From assembly GCF_027744825.2 (NCBI RefSeq), contig NW_026527056.1:992001-1056000 (forward strand): DNA of 64,000 nucleotides. The letters are read 5' to 3'. The notes under the pieces are model-generated. The model searched no databases. It saw only the letters and a list, made by a program, of their open reading frames with translations, and was not told the DNA's origin. Shown in pieces: positions 1 to 9,484 of this stretch (position 1 is its first letter; each line of letters begins with the position of its first letter). The translations under genes were made by a program, and so were the position numbers. The DNA comes from Synchiropus splendidus (lineage: Eukaryota > Chordata > Actinopteri > Syngnathiformes > Callionymidae).

Positions 1-354
1 ACTAATAACTGGGTCAGCCATTTGAGATGGAGACAATTCCTTATTCAATCTTCTAACATACTCGCAGTTGGATTCCTTATCTTTCCTTTTCGGGAGTGCC
101 TTGCACAGGTCTGCTACAGTAATTTTATTTGACACTCTAACATCAGTGTCTTGTCTGGGCTCCGATGGGGGGCCCCCTGCAAGGAATGAGACTGCCAGCT
201 GGGTACGCTGTCGTCCCATCCCTCCTGTGGAGGCTATCCTGCCACCCTGTCTTGAGGGTGTTGGGGGGTCTGGCTGCGGACCCAGTGGCGGGTCACTATC
301 ACTGCCAGAATCATCGCTACTCTGATCGTCGGAATCAGAGGGGCATGGAGACCA
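1..354 (-). pseudogene. Gag-position ORF, fragment 5 (after second frame change), open to window edge
   Basis: Minus-strand codons with top coordinates divisible by three are open from 354 to base 3. The fragment starts with an Asp/Ser-alternating acidic stretch (about 340-285), passes through Pro- and Gly-rich sequence, and ends in a basic then mixed segment near the window edge. No capsid major homology region or CCHC zinc knuckle has been reached, so capsid and nucleocapsid should lie to the left. A plus-strand open frame over the same bases (68-325) is a shadow. Confidence 0.5.
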
Positions 355-648
355 TCATATCCTCGTGCAACATATGCTTGTTTAAAGGATTTTGACACTC
401 CTTGCCATCCACCTATTTCCTCAGATGAGGGAGATGGCATTCTCCGGGCCATTTCTTTCCTATCATGAGGAAACCATTGGGGGATGATTATTTCTTTGTT
501 CCAACCTGGCTCCGGAGGTTGCTGGTGTACAACTGGATCATAAGCATGAGCCATAGGGCATTCTCTTAATCCTTCCTCATCGGGGTCGCACGGCCATTTG
601 GTGGCATCATACTCTCCCCACGTTATCTTTCGCCCTCTAGAATTTTTT
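341..648 (-). pseudogene. Gag-position ORF, fragment 4 (after first frame change)
   Basis: This is about 100 residues in the -1 frame relative to fragment 3, open from the A6 run at 643-648 down to about 341. It is rich in Trp, Pro and Asp/Glu, with no recognised domain. The open frame formally continues to 234, but its composition changes at a C4 run (minus strand; plus 340-343). There a different frame becomes acidic and Gag-like, so the last 35 codons are probably read out of frame. Both frame changes sit in homopolymers, so they may be real decay or long-read consensus errors. Confidence 0.5.
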
Positions 649-1267
649 GCTTGTACCATTCGGGTGGGTTGGCGGTCAATGGGGGTAAGGGTGATCGTTC
701 GACCCCCGGGGATCTAGGTAGGGGGGTTGAGGGACGTGGTGTAGACGCAGAGGAGGGTCGGAAGGGGACCCGAGGCTCCTCTGCCTCTCTGTGCTCCTCA
801 TCCTCTAGGCCACGTTGCAGCTGAGGAGAATTTTCCAGATACTTTATAAATGTATCCTGTTTTAAAAGTAACACTGTATCATATAGTGTCTTTGCTAGTT
901 GTCGGTTCCCAATCAGACACGTAACTGTTTCAAAGTACCCTAATGAGGTCAGCGTCGCATAGGTGGCCGTCACCCATCGTGGTAGCTGCGTATTTGTGAG
1001 GACCCCCAATGATTCAGGGGGATTAAGGTCAAGGATCACCTTAGACAACTCAAGCCGAGCAATTTTACTGGCTCCAGCGTGTATCTGACCTTCTACTGAA
1101 CGCGAATGCACCAGTGGCGTCAAACAGACGGTGGCTACGGGGGAATCTTCGCACTCAGTGAAATCCAATTGATGGACGTGCTCTAGGGCTCGGTAATTTC
1201 GGTTACGAACCTCTTCACTCAAAAGTGAGACACGGTGATCGAAGTCCTTTTTACCAATTTTCTTTTT
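623..1267 (-). pseudogene. Gag-position ORF, fragment 3: helical segment and Pro/Ser-rich linker
   Basis: This lies in the same frame as fragments 1 and 2, directly after the TGA at 1270-1268, and runs 214 codons to TAA 625-623. It begins lysine-rich, then has a mixed alpha/beta-looking section of about 130 residues that I do not recognise. A charged Glu/Arg patch comes next, then a Pro/Ser/Thr-rich linker (about 770-660) such as joins Gag domains. The last dozen residues are probably out of frame. An A6 run on the minus strand (plus 643-648) is the likely site of a one-base change, after which the next frame takes over. If 1270-1268 were the natural gag stop, this would be a readthrough product, but no protease or polymerase motif follows, so decay is the simpler reading. 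Confidence 0.55.
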
Positions 1268-2527
1268 TCACGGAGTGAATGGCCTGACTTCATCCAGTCC
1301 ATTCCACTTTCTTATGGGGATCACTACATTGTCCCCAGTTGGCTTGTATTTGGCCGTTGAAGTGTGTAAGATAACAAACATGGATCCATTATCCATTCTA
1401 ATGACTGGGACATCACCCAAGGTTGGCTCACTCGACCCTAGGTCTCTGACATCAGGGTTTTCTGAGGCGTTGAGATCCGAGGCCCCTATTGAGCCATTAG
1501 AAGGATTGAGTGGTTGTATAGGTTGCGGGCGATTTTCCTGGGAACCTGAAATGCATTCTAATCCTCCCTGACTCAAACTCCTGTTGAGCTGATCCTGTTG
1601 ACTTTCTATTTGTTGCGTTATCGCACTAAGTAGCTCTGCCATTTTCTCCAGACTCCTTGTAATGACTTCTTTGTCGGTTTCACTCAGGCTCAGGGATTCT
1701 CCTTCATCGGGGTCATTTTCTGACAGCTCAGAAAAGCGGACCCTCGCTGGCGTAGCATAGCCATGGTCCCTAAGAGCTGTGTCAGCTTCATTGGCGGGTG
1801 GCGCAGTCGGAAGATTGGCTATCCCTTGTAACGCAGTGTCCAATGGTCCCTTATTTGTCAGTGGTAACGGACCAGTTGCTTTGTACATCGTTTGAGCTTC
1901 TTGGAGTTCACCACAGGGATAAACCCCCGGCTTAGCAGGGCTAGGGTAGCGCTGGTATTGAATCACAAAACTTTCAGTAATATTCCCTGTGGCATGGTCA
2001 TGGATAGACTCCTTATATAACTTGCTCACTACGGGCCTCCTCATTAGACCAGCAACCAAGGTCGCGTCAAGCGGACAACCGCGAGACGCTGCATATTCCT
2101 GAATTTTCACTGGATTCACCTCGATCCGCTCTCTCAGTTGTTGGATAATTTCCTGCCGTAGCCCAGCCTCGGGGGCCAAGAGGACCACCATTCGGTCAAG
2201 TTCAGAGTCACGTTTTACCCAGTCTTGAGTATGATCGAGACAAATTACCACTGCCTTTTCGAGAGGGAAATTAAACACTCCGGTCCCAAAGACGGGAACT
2301 ATGACAGCCCACGTTTTAGCATGGGCCAGGGAGTTATAATAAGTGCTCGAAAGCCTCTTAAAGGAGCCCTCGGGGTTCTTGACATCGTAGGGCAAGTAAT
2401 GGGCCATTGATATCGTTTGTAATTTCAGCTCCCCTGTGTGCAAAGGAAGCGCCTCACCTGGGGCCCAGTCCTCAGGGTGCTTTTGATCAAACTCCTTTAC
2501 TTTTTTATTAAAAACTTCTTTTACCCA
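1268..2527 (-). pseudogene. Gag-position ORF, fragment 2: rest of macro-like domain, PTAP motif, coiled coil
   Basis: This continues fragment 1 in the same frame and ends at TGA 1270-1268. Residues about 1-137 (2527 to about 2115) fit the second part of a macro domain. A PGEA segment sits where macro domains have PTGEA. A Tyr-Asn-Ser-Leu-Ala-His-Ala helix comes next, followed by VPVFGTGVFNFPLEKAV, which matches the family's phosphate-binding signature (PAIGTGIFGFPLEKAA-like; GTG codons at 2287 to 2279). A Pro-rich linker follows with PTAP at 1810-1799, the Tsg101-binding late-domain motif of many Gag proteins. An acidic Ser-rich run leads into a heptad-like, Gln-rich helix (about 1690-1575), a probable coiled coil. 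The tail is Ser/Asn/Pro-rich. PTAP and position support Gag. The macro match is by eye on motif order and spacing. Confidence 0.68.
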
Positions 2528-2764
2528 TCAAGCTACACCCGCACTATCGGTAGGTCTCGGACACCTTCGTGGGTTCAGAAGTGTATACGAACCGAAGGGC
2601 AGGATATCCCATAATTCCTGATTTTCTAATGGCGTATCGATTATCAGAAAGGACCCGATTACCCACATATCAGGGGGAGCAGTCACAACCTCAGATTCGG
2701 CTATGGAAGCTCTTCTCGTAAGAGCTCCACCACTTTCAGGCACAACCTCTTTGCTCATTTCCAT
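2528..2764 (-). pseudogene. Gag-position ORF, fragment 1: N-terminus with first part of a macro-like domain
   Basis: The ATG at 2764 has a strong start context (A at -3, G at +4) and an upstream in-frame stop, so it is the probable Gag start. The fragment is 78 residues long and ends at TGA 2530-2528. The same frame then stays open for another 419 codons, so the TGA is best read as a disabling mutation (CGA to TGA is a common CpG change). Residues from about 35 resemble the first half of a macro domain. A hydrophobic strand with LLNP sits where macro domains have VNAAN, and a short loop ending SAGVA sits where they have GGGVAGAI. The second Asn of the usual NAAN is not present, so hydrolase activity would be doubtful even before decay. 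The first 30 residues are polar and unrecognised. Confidence 0.65.
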
Positions 2765-3196
2765 TTTACAATCTCAGTTAAATTATTTTTAAGGAATTCA
2801 CTTTACCGGCTATGAACAGTTTCCCGAACTATGCCGCTGCTTCCTGCTGCAGTTCCCCAGTTGTCCTTAGCGGACTCCTTCCTATGGGGTGCCCGTTATA
2901 AGGCCTCACAGGACTTTTTGCTGTACTTCTGTATTCCAGCTATATTATATAGTTGTACTACAATTACCTGAATACAATGACTACCCTGCTTAGGGTGATC
3001 AGTCCCAAGGGACAGTTCCTTGGTAAGTTGTAGAATCAACAAAATCGTACGTTGTCGAGTGATAGAGCCTGAATCTATATCATTGATTCAAGACTTAGAG
3101 ATAGTAGGATCCATCTATTTACTACCGAACTTTTCCCATCAGAGTTTTAATCTATGGTCCAGTTACTCACAAATAGATTGTACGTTTTTCAATCAT
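2765..3196 (-). other. Untranslated leader between PBS and gag-position ATG
   Basis: This is about 430 bases with no convincing reading frame on the element's strand. In retroviruses this interval holds packaging and dimerisation signals. I see no clear long palindrome. The only donor-like site is a weak CAGGTAATT at 2970 to 2962. An in-frame TGA at 2776 to 2774 lies just upstream of the ATG at 2764, which makes that ATG the natural start of the following frame. Confidence 0.6.
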
Positions 3197-3214
3197 GTCC
3201 CTGTTCGGGCGCCA
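3197..3214 (-). promoter_or_regulatory. Primer-binding site, tRNA-Lys3 type
   Basis: The minus strand reads TGGCGCCCGAACAGGGAC immediately after the LTR's terminal CA. This 18-mer is the complement of the 3' end of tRNA-Lys3 (anticodon UUU), the primer used by lentiviruses and mouse mammary tumour virus among others. The exact match and zero spacing fix the LTR boundary and the element's orientation. Foamy viruses use a different lysine tRNA, so this PBS is not of foamy type. Confidence 0.95.
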
Positions 3215-3688
3215 TGTCGTCGGGTTTAGGTTTTCAAGGTTTTGTGTACAAGGCGATTGGCTATAACATAATCCGTCCCTAGTTCCGAGCACACTACCTC
3301 CCTTTGCCTCTCTGGTAAAGGGCCCCTCGGTGGTCAACTCAGTCAGCCTCTTGTTGCGGACACGGTTCTAAGACTATAATAAGGGTATCAACCTCACCTC
3401 TTTATATTAGTGAGTAGTGTCGGCGCTTCACTGAGCGGGTTATTTAATTAGCCCGACCTGTTAAAAAACAGGTTCCTGACCTTACAATGCTACACCTCTT
3501 ACCGTAGTCTCTTTACTTAACTTCGTTTAGGGACACATGATTAGATCCTCAATCCATTCCTTTCAAATAACATTTTCCCCATATATGCCTAAAACTACCA
3601 CCTAATCATTGACACAATAATTCAGGATGGAATAATGCTACCATGTGAGACACTCATTAAATGTGCAACAGGAGGTAATCAAACAATA

Positions 3689-3696
3689 ACTCACCT
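3689..3696 (-). promoter_or_regulatory. Possible splice donor AGGTGAGT in U5
   Basis: The minus strand reads AGGTGAGT, a close match to the vertebrate donor consensus, and the same bases are kept in the solo LTR near 20936-20943. A donor this near the 5' end could serve subgenomic transcripts. No acceptor is visible because the 3' part of the element is outside the window. Confidence 0.3.
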
Positions 3697-3793
3697 ATAA
3701 CCCAATTGATGGTAGTAGGTAGGAGCCAGTTGATTCTTAAGTAGTCAGGGATCAACGCCGTTGTGCCTTTTCAGTACTTAATTCGTACTCAAT

Positions 3794-3799
3794 TTTATT
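3794..3799 (-). promoter_or_regulatory. Polyadenylation signal AATAAA of the LTR
   Basis: The minus strand reads AATAAA, about 340 bases past the predicted transcription start and just past the twin hairpins. The same signal and flanks occur in the solo LTR at 21048 to 21043. It would define the R/U5 boundary about 15-25 bases further on. Confidence 0.6.
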
Positions 3800-3893
3800 A
3801 TGTTTTTGTTACAAAAGTATTTCTTCAAAAAATTGATAAAAGAATAATAAAAACAATAAAATCAATAATGAACAATAAACTCCATAAACTCAA

Positions 3894-3951
3894 GGGTATT
3901 GCCAGACGCTGATACCCAATAATATCAAAAGTACCGCGAGACGCTGGTATT
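3894..3951 (-). promoter_or_regulatory. Twin RNA hairpins in R of the 5' LTR
   Basis: Two inverted repeats stand side by side. The first (3894-3917) has 7-bp arms around a 10-nt loop. The second (3930-3951) has different 6-bp arms around nearly the same loop. On the plus strand the loop is GCCAGACGCT in the first and GCGAGACGCT in the second. Each stem in this copy has one mismatch, while the solo LTR copy pairs perfectly. Placement between the TATA box and AATAAA puts them in R, so they would occur at both ends of the viral RNA. Confidence 0.6.
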
Positions 3952-4159
3952 AATACATATACTTCGAAAATCATATAATCAAAATACATACAATAAAAAG
4001 AAATAACTCAAAAAATAATAAGAGAACGATAAAAATTAATTAAATCAAATAGTCTGAGAGCAATAGCAAGAGCACCGTCATAAGTTAAGATACAAGACCT
4101 TACTGCAAACGGATGAAGCCAAAAATCAAAAAGGGACCTCTGTGTCACATTTCCGAGCG

Positions 4160-4167
4160 TTTTTATA
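4160..4167 (-). promoter_or_regulatory. TATA box of the 5' LTR
   Basis: The minus strand reads TATAAAAA here, followed by CGCTCGGA. The solo LTR has TATATAAG at the equivalent place (21451 to 21444), followed by the same GC-containing stretch, so the site is conserved in the family. Transcription would start about 25-30 bases downstream, near 4135. Conservation plus its position upstream of the hairpins and poly(A) signal supports a retroviral core promoter. The start site itself is inferred. Confidence 0.65.
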
Positions 4168-4300
4168 GCAACACAGCTGGTTTAGATGACATGCCCATAA
4201 ATGGATCGCGTGTTCCGGCGGTTAATCACATCCAGTTTCATTTGCGTCAGCAGTGCCTAGCGGTTCACCACATCCGGTCAATACATCCTGTTTCTTCTGC

Positions 4301-4330
4301 GTCAGCACACGTCAGCACACGTCAGCACAT
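4301..4330 (-). promoter_or_regulatory. Three tandem 10-bp U3 repeats with TGACG cores
   Basis: On the plus strand GTCAGCACAC occurs twice, followed by GTCAGCACAT, at exact 10-bp spacing. The minus strand therefore carries TGACG-type half-sites (CREB/ATF/AP-1-like) on one face of the helix, about 140 bases upstream of the TATA box. Tandem short repeats in this position are typical of retroviral enhancers. The binding factor is an inference from the motif alone. Confidence 0.5.
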
Positions 4331-4338
4331 CCTGTTTA

Positions 4339-4420
4339 CAAGTTCAATCTAAGTTCAAAGCACACACTTGTTCATGACTTCAAGTTCACGTTCAAAGGCA
4401 TGTAAGTTCACTAAAGTTCA
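4339..4420. promoter_or_regulatory. Cluster of AAGTTCA motifs in U3
   Basis: AAGTTCA occurs at 4340, 4351, 4382, 4404 and 4414 (plus-strand starts), with degenerate GTTCA copies between them. The solo LTR has related copies around 21700-21845. AGTTCA fits the RGKTCA nuclear-receptor half-site. The density within about 80 bp suggests an enhancer, but no spacing clearly identifies one receptor. Confidence 0.4.
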
Positions 4421-7400
4421 AACATCAAAATCAATAATAAAAATGACAAACAATTTCAAATATCACTGAGCAAGTTTTGATTATAATATTTTCAATTTTC
4501 CAGTATATACAACAGCGTTCCAGAATCGACCTTATCTCAAGCTGAAAACGAGTTTTCTGCATTGTGCCATAACTTTGCAGGGAAGCTTCTGAACATGAAA
4601 TTTTCACCTCCCACTATATCAAAAAGGGTCTTTCTAGTAGTTGCACATCAAATCTATGCTCTCTAAAGTGTTTTTCCAAAGGTATCAACATTTTTATGTT
4701 TGGCGTTCCGGACTCGACCTTACTTCAGACTGAAAACGCGTTTTCTGCATTGTGCCATAACTTTGCAGGGAAGCTTCAGAACATGAAATTTTCACATCCC
4801 ACAATAGCAGAAAGGGTCTTTCGAGTAGTTGCACATCTAATCTAATCTGTATGAAGTGTTTTTCCAAAGTTATCAACATTTTTATGTTTGGCATTCTGGA
4901 ACCCACCTTATCTCAGGCTGAAAGTGCGTTTTCTGCATTGTGCCATGACTTTGCAAGGAAGCTTCAGAACATAAAATTTTCACCTGCCACTATAGCAGAA
5001 ATGGTCTTTCTAGTAGTTGCACATCAAATCTAAGCTGTCTACAGTGTTTTTCCAAAGTTATCAACCTTTTTATGTTTGACGTTCCGGAACACACCTTATC
5101 TCAGGCTGAAAACGCGTTTCCTGCACTGTGCCAAAACTTTGCAGGGAAGCTTCAGAACATGAAATTTTCACCTCCCACGATAGCAGAAAGGGTCATTCTA
5201 GTAGTTGCACATCAAATCTAAGCTGTTTGAAGTGTGTTCCCAAAGTTATCAACATTTTTATGTTTGGCGTTCCAGAATCGACCTTATCTCAAGCTGAAAA
5301 CGCGTTTTCTACATTGTGCCATAGCTTTGCAGGTAAGCTTGAGAACATGGAATGTTCAACTCCCACTATAGCAGAAATGGTCTTTCTAGTAGTTGCACAT
5401 CAAAGCTAAGCTGTCTGAAGTGTTTTTCCAAAGTTATCAACATTTATATATTTGGCGTTCCGGAATCGACCTTATCTCAGGCTGAAAACGCGTTTTCTGC
5501 TTTGTGGCATAACTTTGCAGGCAAGCTTCAGAACATGAAATTTTCACCTCCCAGTATAGCAGAAAGGGTCTTTCTCGTAGTTGTACCTCAAATTTAAGCT
5601 GTCTGAGGTGTGTTTCCAAAGTTATCAACATTTTTATGTTTGGCGTTCCGGAACCCACCTTATGTCAGGCTGAAAATGCGTATTCTGCATTGTGCCATAA
5701 CTTTGCAGAGAAGCGTCAGAACATGAAATTTTCACCTCCCACTATAGCAGAAATGGTCTTTCTAGTAGTTGCACATCAAATCTAAGCTGTCTGAAGTGTT
5801 TTTCCAAAGTTATCTACTTTTTTTATGTATGGCGTTGCGGAATCTACCTTATCTCAGGCTCAAAACGCGTTTTACGCATTGTGCCATAACTTTGCAGGGA
5901 AGCTTCAGAACATGAAAATTTCACCTCCCACGATAGCAGAAATGGTCTTTCTAGTAGTTGCACATCAAATCAAATTGTCTGAAGTATTTTTCCAAAGTTA
6001 TCAATATTTTTATGTTTGGCGTTCCGGAATCGACCTTATCTCAGGCTGAAAACGCGTTTTCCGCATTGTGCCATAACTTTGCAAGGAAGCTTCAGAACAT
6101 GAAAATTTCACCTCCCACTATAGCAGAAAGGGTCTTTCTAGTAGTTGCACATCAAATCTAAGCTGTCTGAAGTGTTTTTCCAATGTTATCAACATTTTTA
6201 TGTTTGGCGTTCCGGAATCGACCATGTCTCAGGCTGAAAACACGTTTTACGCATTGTGCCATAACTTTGCAGGGAAGCTTCAGAACATGAAAATTTCACC
6301 TCCCACTATAGCAGAAAGGGTCTTTCTAGTAGTTGCACATCAAAGTGTTTTTACAAAGTTATCAACATTTTTATGTTTTCCTTTCCGGAACCCACCTTAT
6401 TTCAGGCTGAAAATACGTTTTCTGCTTTGTGGCATAACTTTGCAGGTAAGCTTCAGAACATTAATTTTGCACATCCCACTATAGCAGAAAGGGTCTTTCT
6501 AGCAGTTACACATCAAATCTAAGCTGTCTGAAGTGTTTTTCCAATGTTATCAACATTTTTATGTTTGTTTGCGTTCCGGAACACACCTTTTCTCATCCTG
6601 AAAACGCCTGCGTTTCCTCCATTCTGCCATAACTTTGCAGGGAAGTTTCAGAACATGAAATTTTCACCTCGCACTATAATAGAAAGGGTCTTTCTAGTAG
6701 TTGCTCATCAAATCTAAGCTGTCTGAAGTGTGTTTCGAAAGTTATCAACATTTTTATGATTTGCGTTCCAGAATCGACCTTATACCAAGCTAAAAACGCG
6801 TTTTCTGTATTGTGCCATAACTTTGCAGGGACGCTTCAGTACATGAAATTTTAACCTCCCACTATAGCAGAAATTGTCTTTCTAGTAGTTGCACATCAAA
6901 TTTAAGCTGTCTGAAGTGTTTTTCCAAAGTTATAAACAATTTTATGTTTGGCGTTCCGGAACCCACCTTATCTCAGGCTGAAAACGCGTTTTCTGCATTG
7001 TGCCATAACTATGCAGGGAGACTTCAGAACATGAAATTTTCTCCTCCCACTATAGCAGAAAGGGTCTTTCTAGTAGTTGCACATCAAATCTAAGCTGTCT
7101 GAAGTGTTTTTCCAAAGTTATCAACATTTTTATGTTTGGCGTTCCGGAACCCACCTTATCTCAGGCTCAAAACGCGTTTTCTGCATTGTGCCATAACGTA
7201 GCAGGCAAGCTTCAGAACATGACATTTTTAACTCCCACTATAGCAGAAAAGGTCTTTCTAGTCGTTGCACATCAAATCTAAGCTGTCTGGAGTGTTTTTC
7301 GAAAGTTATCAACATTTTTATGTTTGGTGTTCCGGAATCGACCTTATCTTAGGCGGAAAATGCGTTTTTCGCATTGTGCCATAACTTTACAGGGAAGCTT

Positions 7401-9484
7401 CAGAACATGAGATTTTCACCTGCCACTATAGCAGAAAGGGTCTTTCTAGTAGTTGCACATCAAATCTAAGCTGTCTGAAGTGTTTTTCCAAAGTTATCAA
7501 CATTTTTATGTTTGGCGTTCCGGAACCCACCTTATCTCAGGCTGAAAACGCGTTTTCTGATTTGTGGCATAACTTTGCAGGGAAGCTTCAGAACATGAAA
7601 TATTCACCTCCCACTAAAGTAGAAAGGGTCTTTCTCATAGTTGCACATCAAATCTAAGCTGTCTGAAATTTTTTTCCAAGGTTATCAACATTTTTATGTT
7701 TGGCGTTCCGGAATCGACCTTATCTCAAGCTGAAAACGCGTTTTCTGCATTGTGCCATAAATTTGCAGGGAAGCTTCAGAACATGAAATGTTCACCTCCC
7801 ACTATAGCAGAAAGGGTCTTCCTAGTAGTTGCACATCAAATCTAAGCTGTCTGAAGTGTCTTTCGAAAGTTATCACCATTTTTATGTTTGGCGTTCCAGA
7901 ATCGACCTTATCTCAGGCTGAAAACGCGTTGTCTACATTGTGCCATAACTTTGCATGGAAGCTTCCGAACATGAAATTTTAAGCTCCCACTATAGCAGAA
8001 AGGGTCTTTCTAGTAGTTGCAGATCAAATCTAAGCTGTCTGAAATGTTTTTCCAAAGTTATCAACATTTTTACGTTTCGCGTTCCGGAACCCACCTTATC
8101 TCAGGCTGAAAACGCGTTTTCGGCATTGTGCCATAACTTTGCAGGGAAGCTTCAGAACATGAAATTTTCAGGTCCCACTAAAGCAGAAAGGGTCTTTCTA
8201 GTAGTTGCACATGAAATCTAAGCTGTCTGAAGTGTTTTTCGAAAGTTATCAACATTTTTATGTTTGGCGTTCCGGAATCGACCTTATCTCAGGATGAAAA
8301 ATCGTTTTCTGCATTGTCCCATAACTTTGCAGGGAAGCTTCAGAACATGAAATTTTCACCTCCCACTATACCAGAAAGGGTCTTTCTAGTAGTTGCACAT
8401 CAAATCTAAGCTGTCTGAAGTGTTTTTCGACAGTTTTCAACATTTTTATGTTTGGTGTTCCTTAATCGACCTTATCTCAGGCTGAAAACGCGTTTCCTGC
8501 ATTGTGCCATAACTTTGCAAGGAATCTTCAGAACATGAAATTTTCACCTCCCACTACAGCAGAAAGGGTCTTTCTAGTAGTTGCACATCAAATCTAAGCT
8601 GTTTGAAATGTTTTTCCAAAGTTATCAACATTTTTACGTTTGGCGTTCCAGAATCGACCTTATCTCAGGCTGAAAACGCGTTGTCTGCATTGTGCCATAA
8701 CTTTGCAGGGAAGCTTCAGAACATGAAATGTTCACCTCCCACTATAGCAGAAAGGGTCTTTCTAGTAGTTGCACATCAAATCTAAGCTGTCTGAAGTGTT
8801 TTCCCAAAGTTATCAACATTTTTATGATTGGTGTTCCGGAATCGACCTTATCTCAGGCTGAAAACGCGTTTTCTGCATTGTGCCATAACCTTGCAGGGAA
8901 GCTTCAGAACATGAAACTTTAACCTCCCACTATAGCAGAAAGGGTCTTTCCAGTAGTTGCACATCAAATCTAAGCTGTCGAAAGTGTTTTTCCAAAGTTA
9001 TCAACATTTTTATGTTTGGCGTTTCGGAATCGACCTTATCTCCGGCTGAAAATGCGTTTTCTGCATTGTGCCATAACTTTGCAGGGAAGCTTCAGAACAT
9101 GAAATTTTCATGTCCCACCATTGCAGAAATGGTCTTTCTAGTAGTTGCACATGAAATCTAAGCTGTCTGAAGTGTTTTTCGAAAGTTATCAACATTTTTA
9201 TGTTTGGCGTTCCGGAATCGACCTTATCTCAGGATGAAAAATCGTTTTCTGCATTGTCCCATAACTTTGCAGGGAAGCTTCAGAACATGAAATTTTCACC
9301 TCCCACTATACCAGAAACGGTCTTTCTAGTAGTTGCACATCAAATCTAAGCTGTCTGAAGTGTTTTTCGAAAGTTTTCAACATTTTTATGTTTGGTGTTC
9401 CTGAATCGACCTTATCTCAGGCTGAAAACGCGTTTCCTGCATTGTGCCATAACTTTGCAGGGAAGCTTCAGAACATGAAATTTT

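Larger units (their letters stand above)
1..4514 (-). mobile_element. Endogenous retrovirus, 5' part (5' LTR, PBS, leader, broken gag), cut by window edge
   Basis: This is an LTR retroelement read on the minus strand. In order it has a 1300-bp LTR (TG...CA ends), a tRNA-Lys primer-binding site directly against the LTR, a leader of about 430 bp, and a long decayed reading frame in the gag position. The rest of the provirus, with pol, a possible env and the 3' LTR, would lie left of base 1. The LTR's outer edge (4514/4515) abuts satellite DNA at GCGTT, so the element inserted into the array. If so, GCGTT should also flank the missing 3' LTR. Reading-frame damage shows an old, inactive copy. Retrovirus (rather than a Ty3-like retrotransposon) is inferred from the Lys3-type PBS, the PTAP motif and the long gag. 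No pol is visible to settle this. Confidence 0.88.
3215..4514 (-). repeat. 5' LTR of the provirus (1300 bp)
   Basis: The LTR runs from 4514 to 3215 on the minus strand. It begins TGTTGTATATAC and ends CCGACGACA, so its ends are TG...CA. A second copy of the family lies at 20463-21987, and the two agree closely across the half nearest the PBS. They differ by indels in the U3 half, which explains the 1300 versus 1525 bp lengths. Predicted parts in transcription order are U3 (4514 to about 4140, with enhancer-like repeats and a TATA box), R (about 4135 to 3775, with twin hairpins and AATAAA) and U5 (about 3775 to 3215). The R limits are inferred from the TATA and polyadenylation signals, not mapped. 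An AGGTGAGT splice-donor-like site at 3696 to 3689 is kept in both copies. Confidence 0.92.

Noticed and set aside
68..395. Plus-strand open frames over the retroviral gag region (also 1275-1571, 2225-2410 and 3020-3229)
   Set aside because: They lie opposite the element's coding strand, have no recognisable domain, and are explained as shadows.
623..659. Overlap between fragments 3 and 4 as a programmed gag-pro frameshift
   Set aside because: CAA AAA ATT in the reading frame is not a canonical slippery heptamer, and no protease motif follows. A homopolymer indel is simpler.
1255..1270. A AAA AAG-like run after the TGA at 1270-1268, as a programmed -1 frameshift site
   Set aside because: The run lies downstream of the stop in the only long frame, so ribosomes would not reach it in that frame, and the sequence beyond continues in the original frame.
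3197..3214. tRNA-like sequence as a tRNA gene
   Set aside because: Only the 18 bases complementary to a tRNA 3' end are present, directly against an LTR. That is a primer-binding site, not a gene.
4113..4352. Plus-strand open frame inside the LTR
   Set aside because: It runs antisense across U3/R with its TATA box and enhancer repeats, and no domain is visible.
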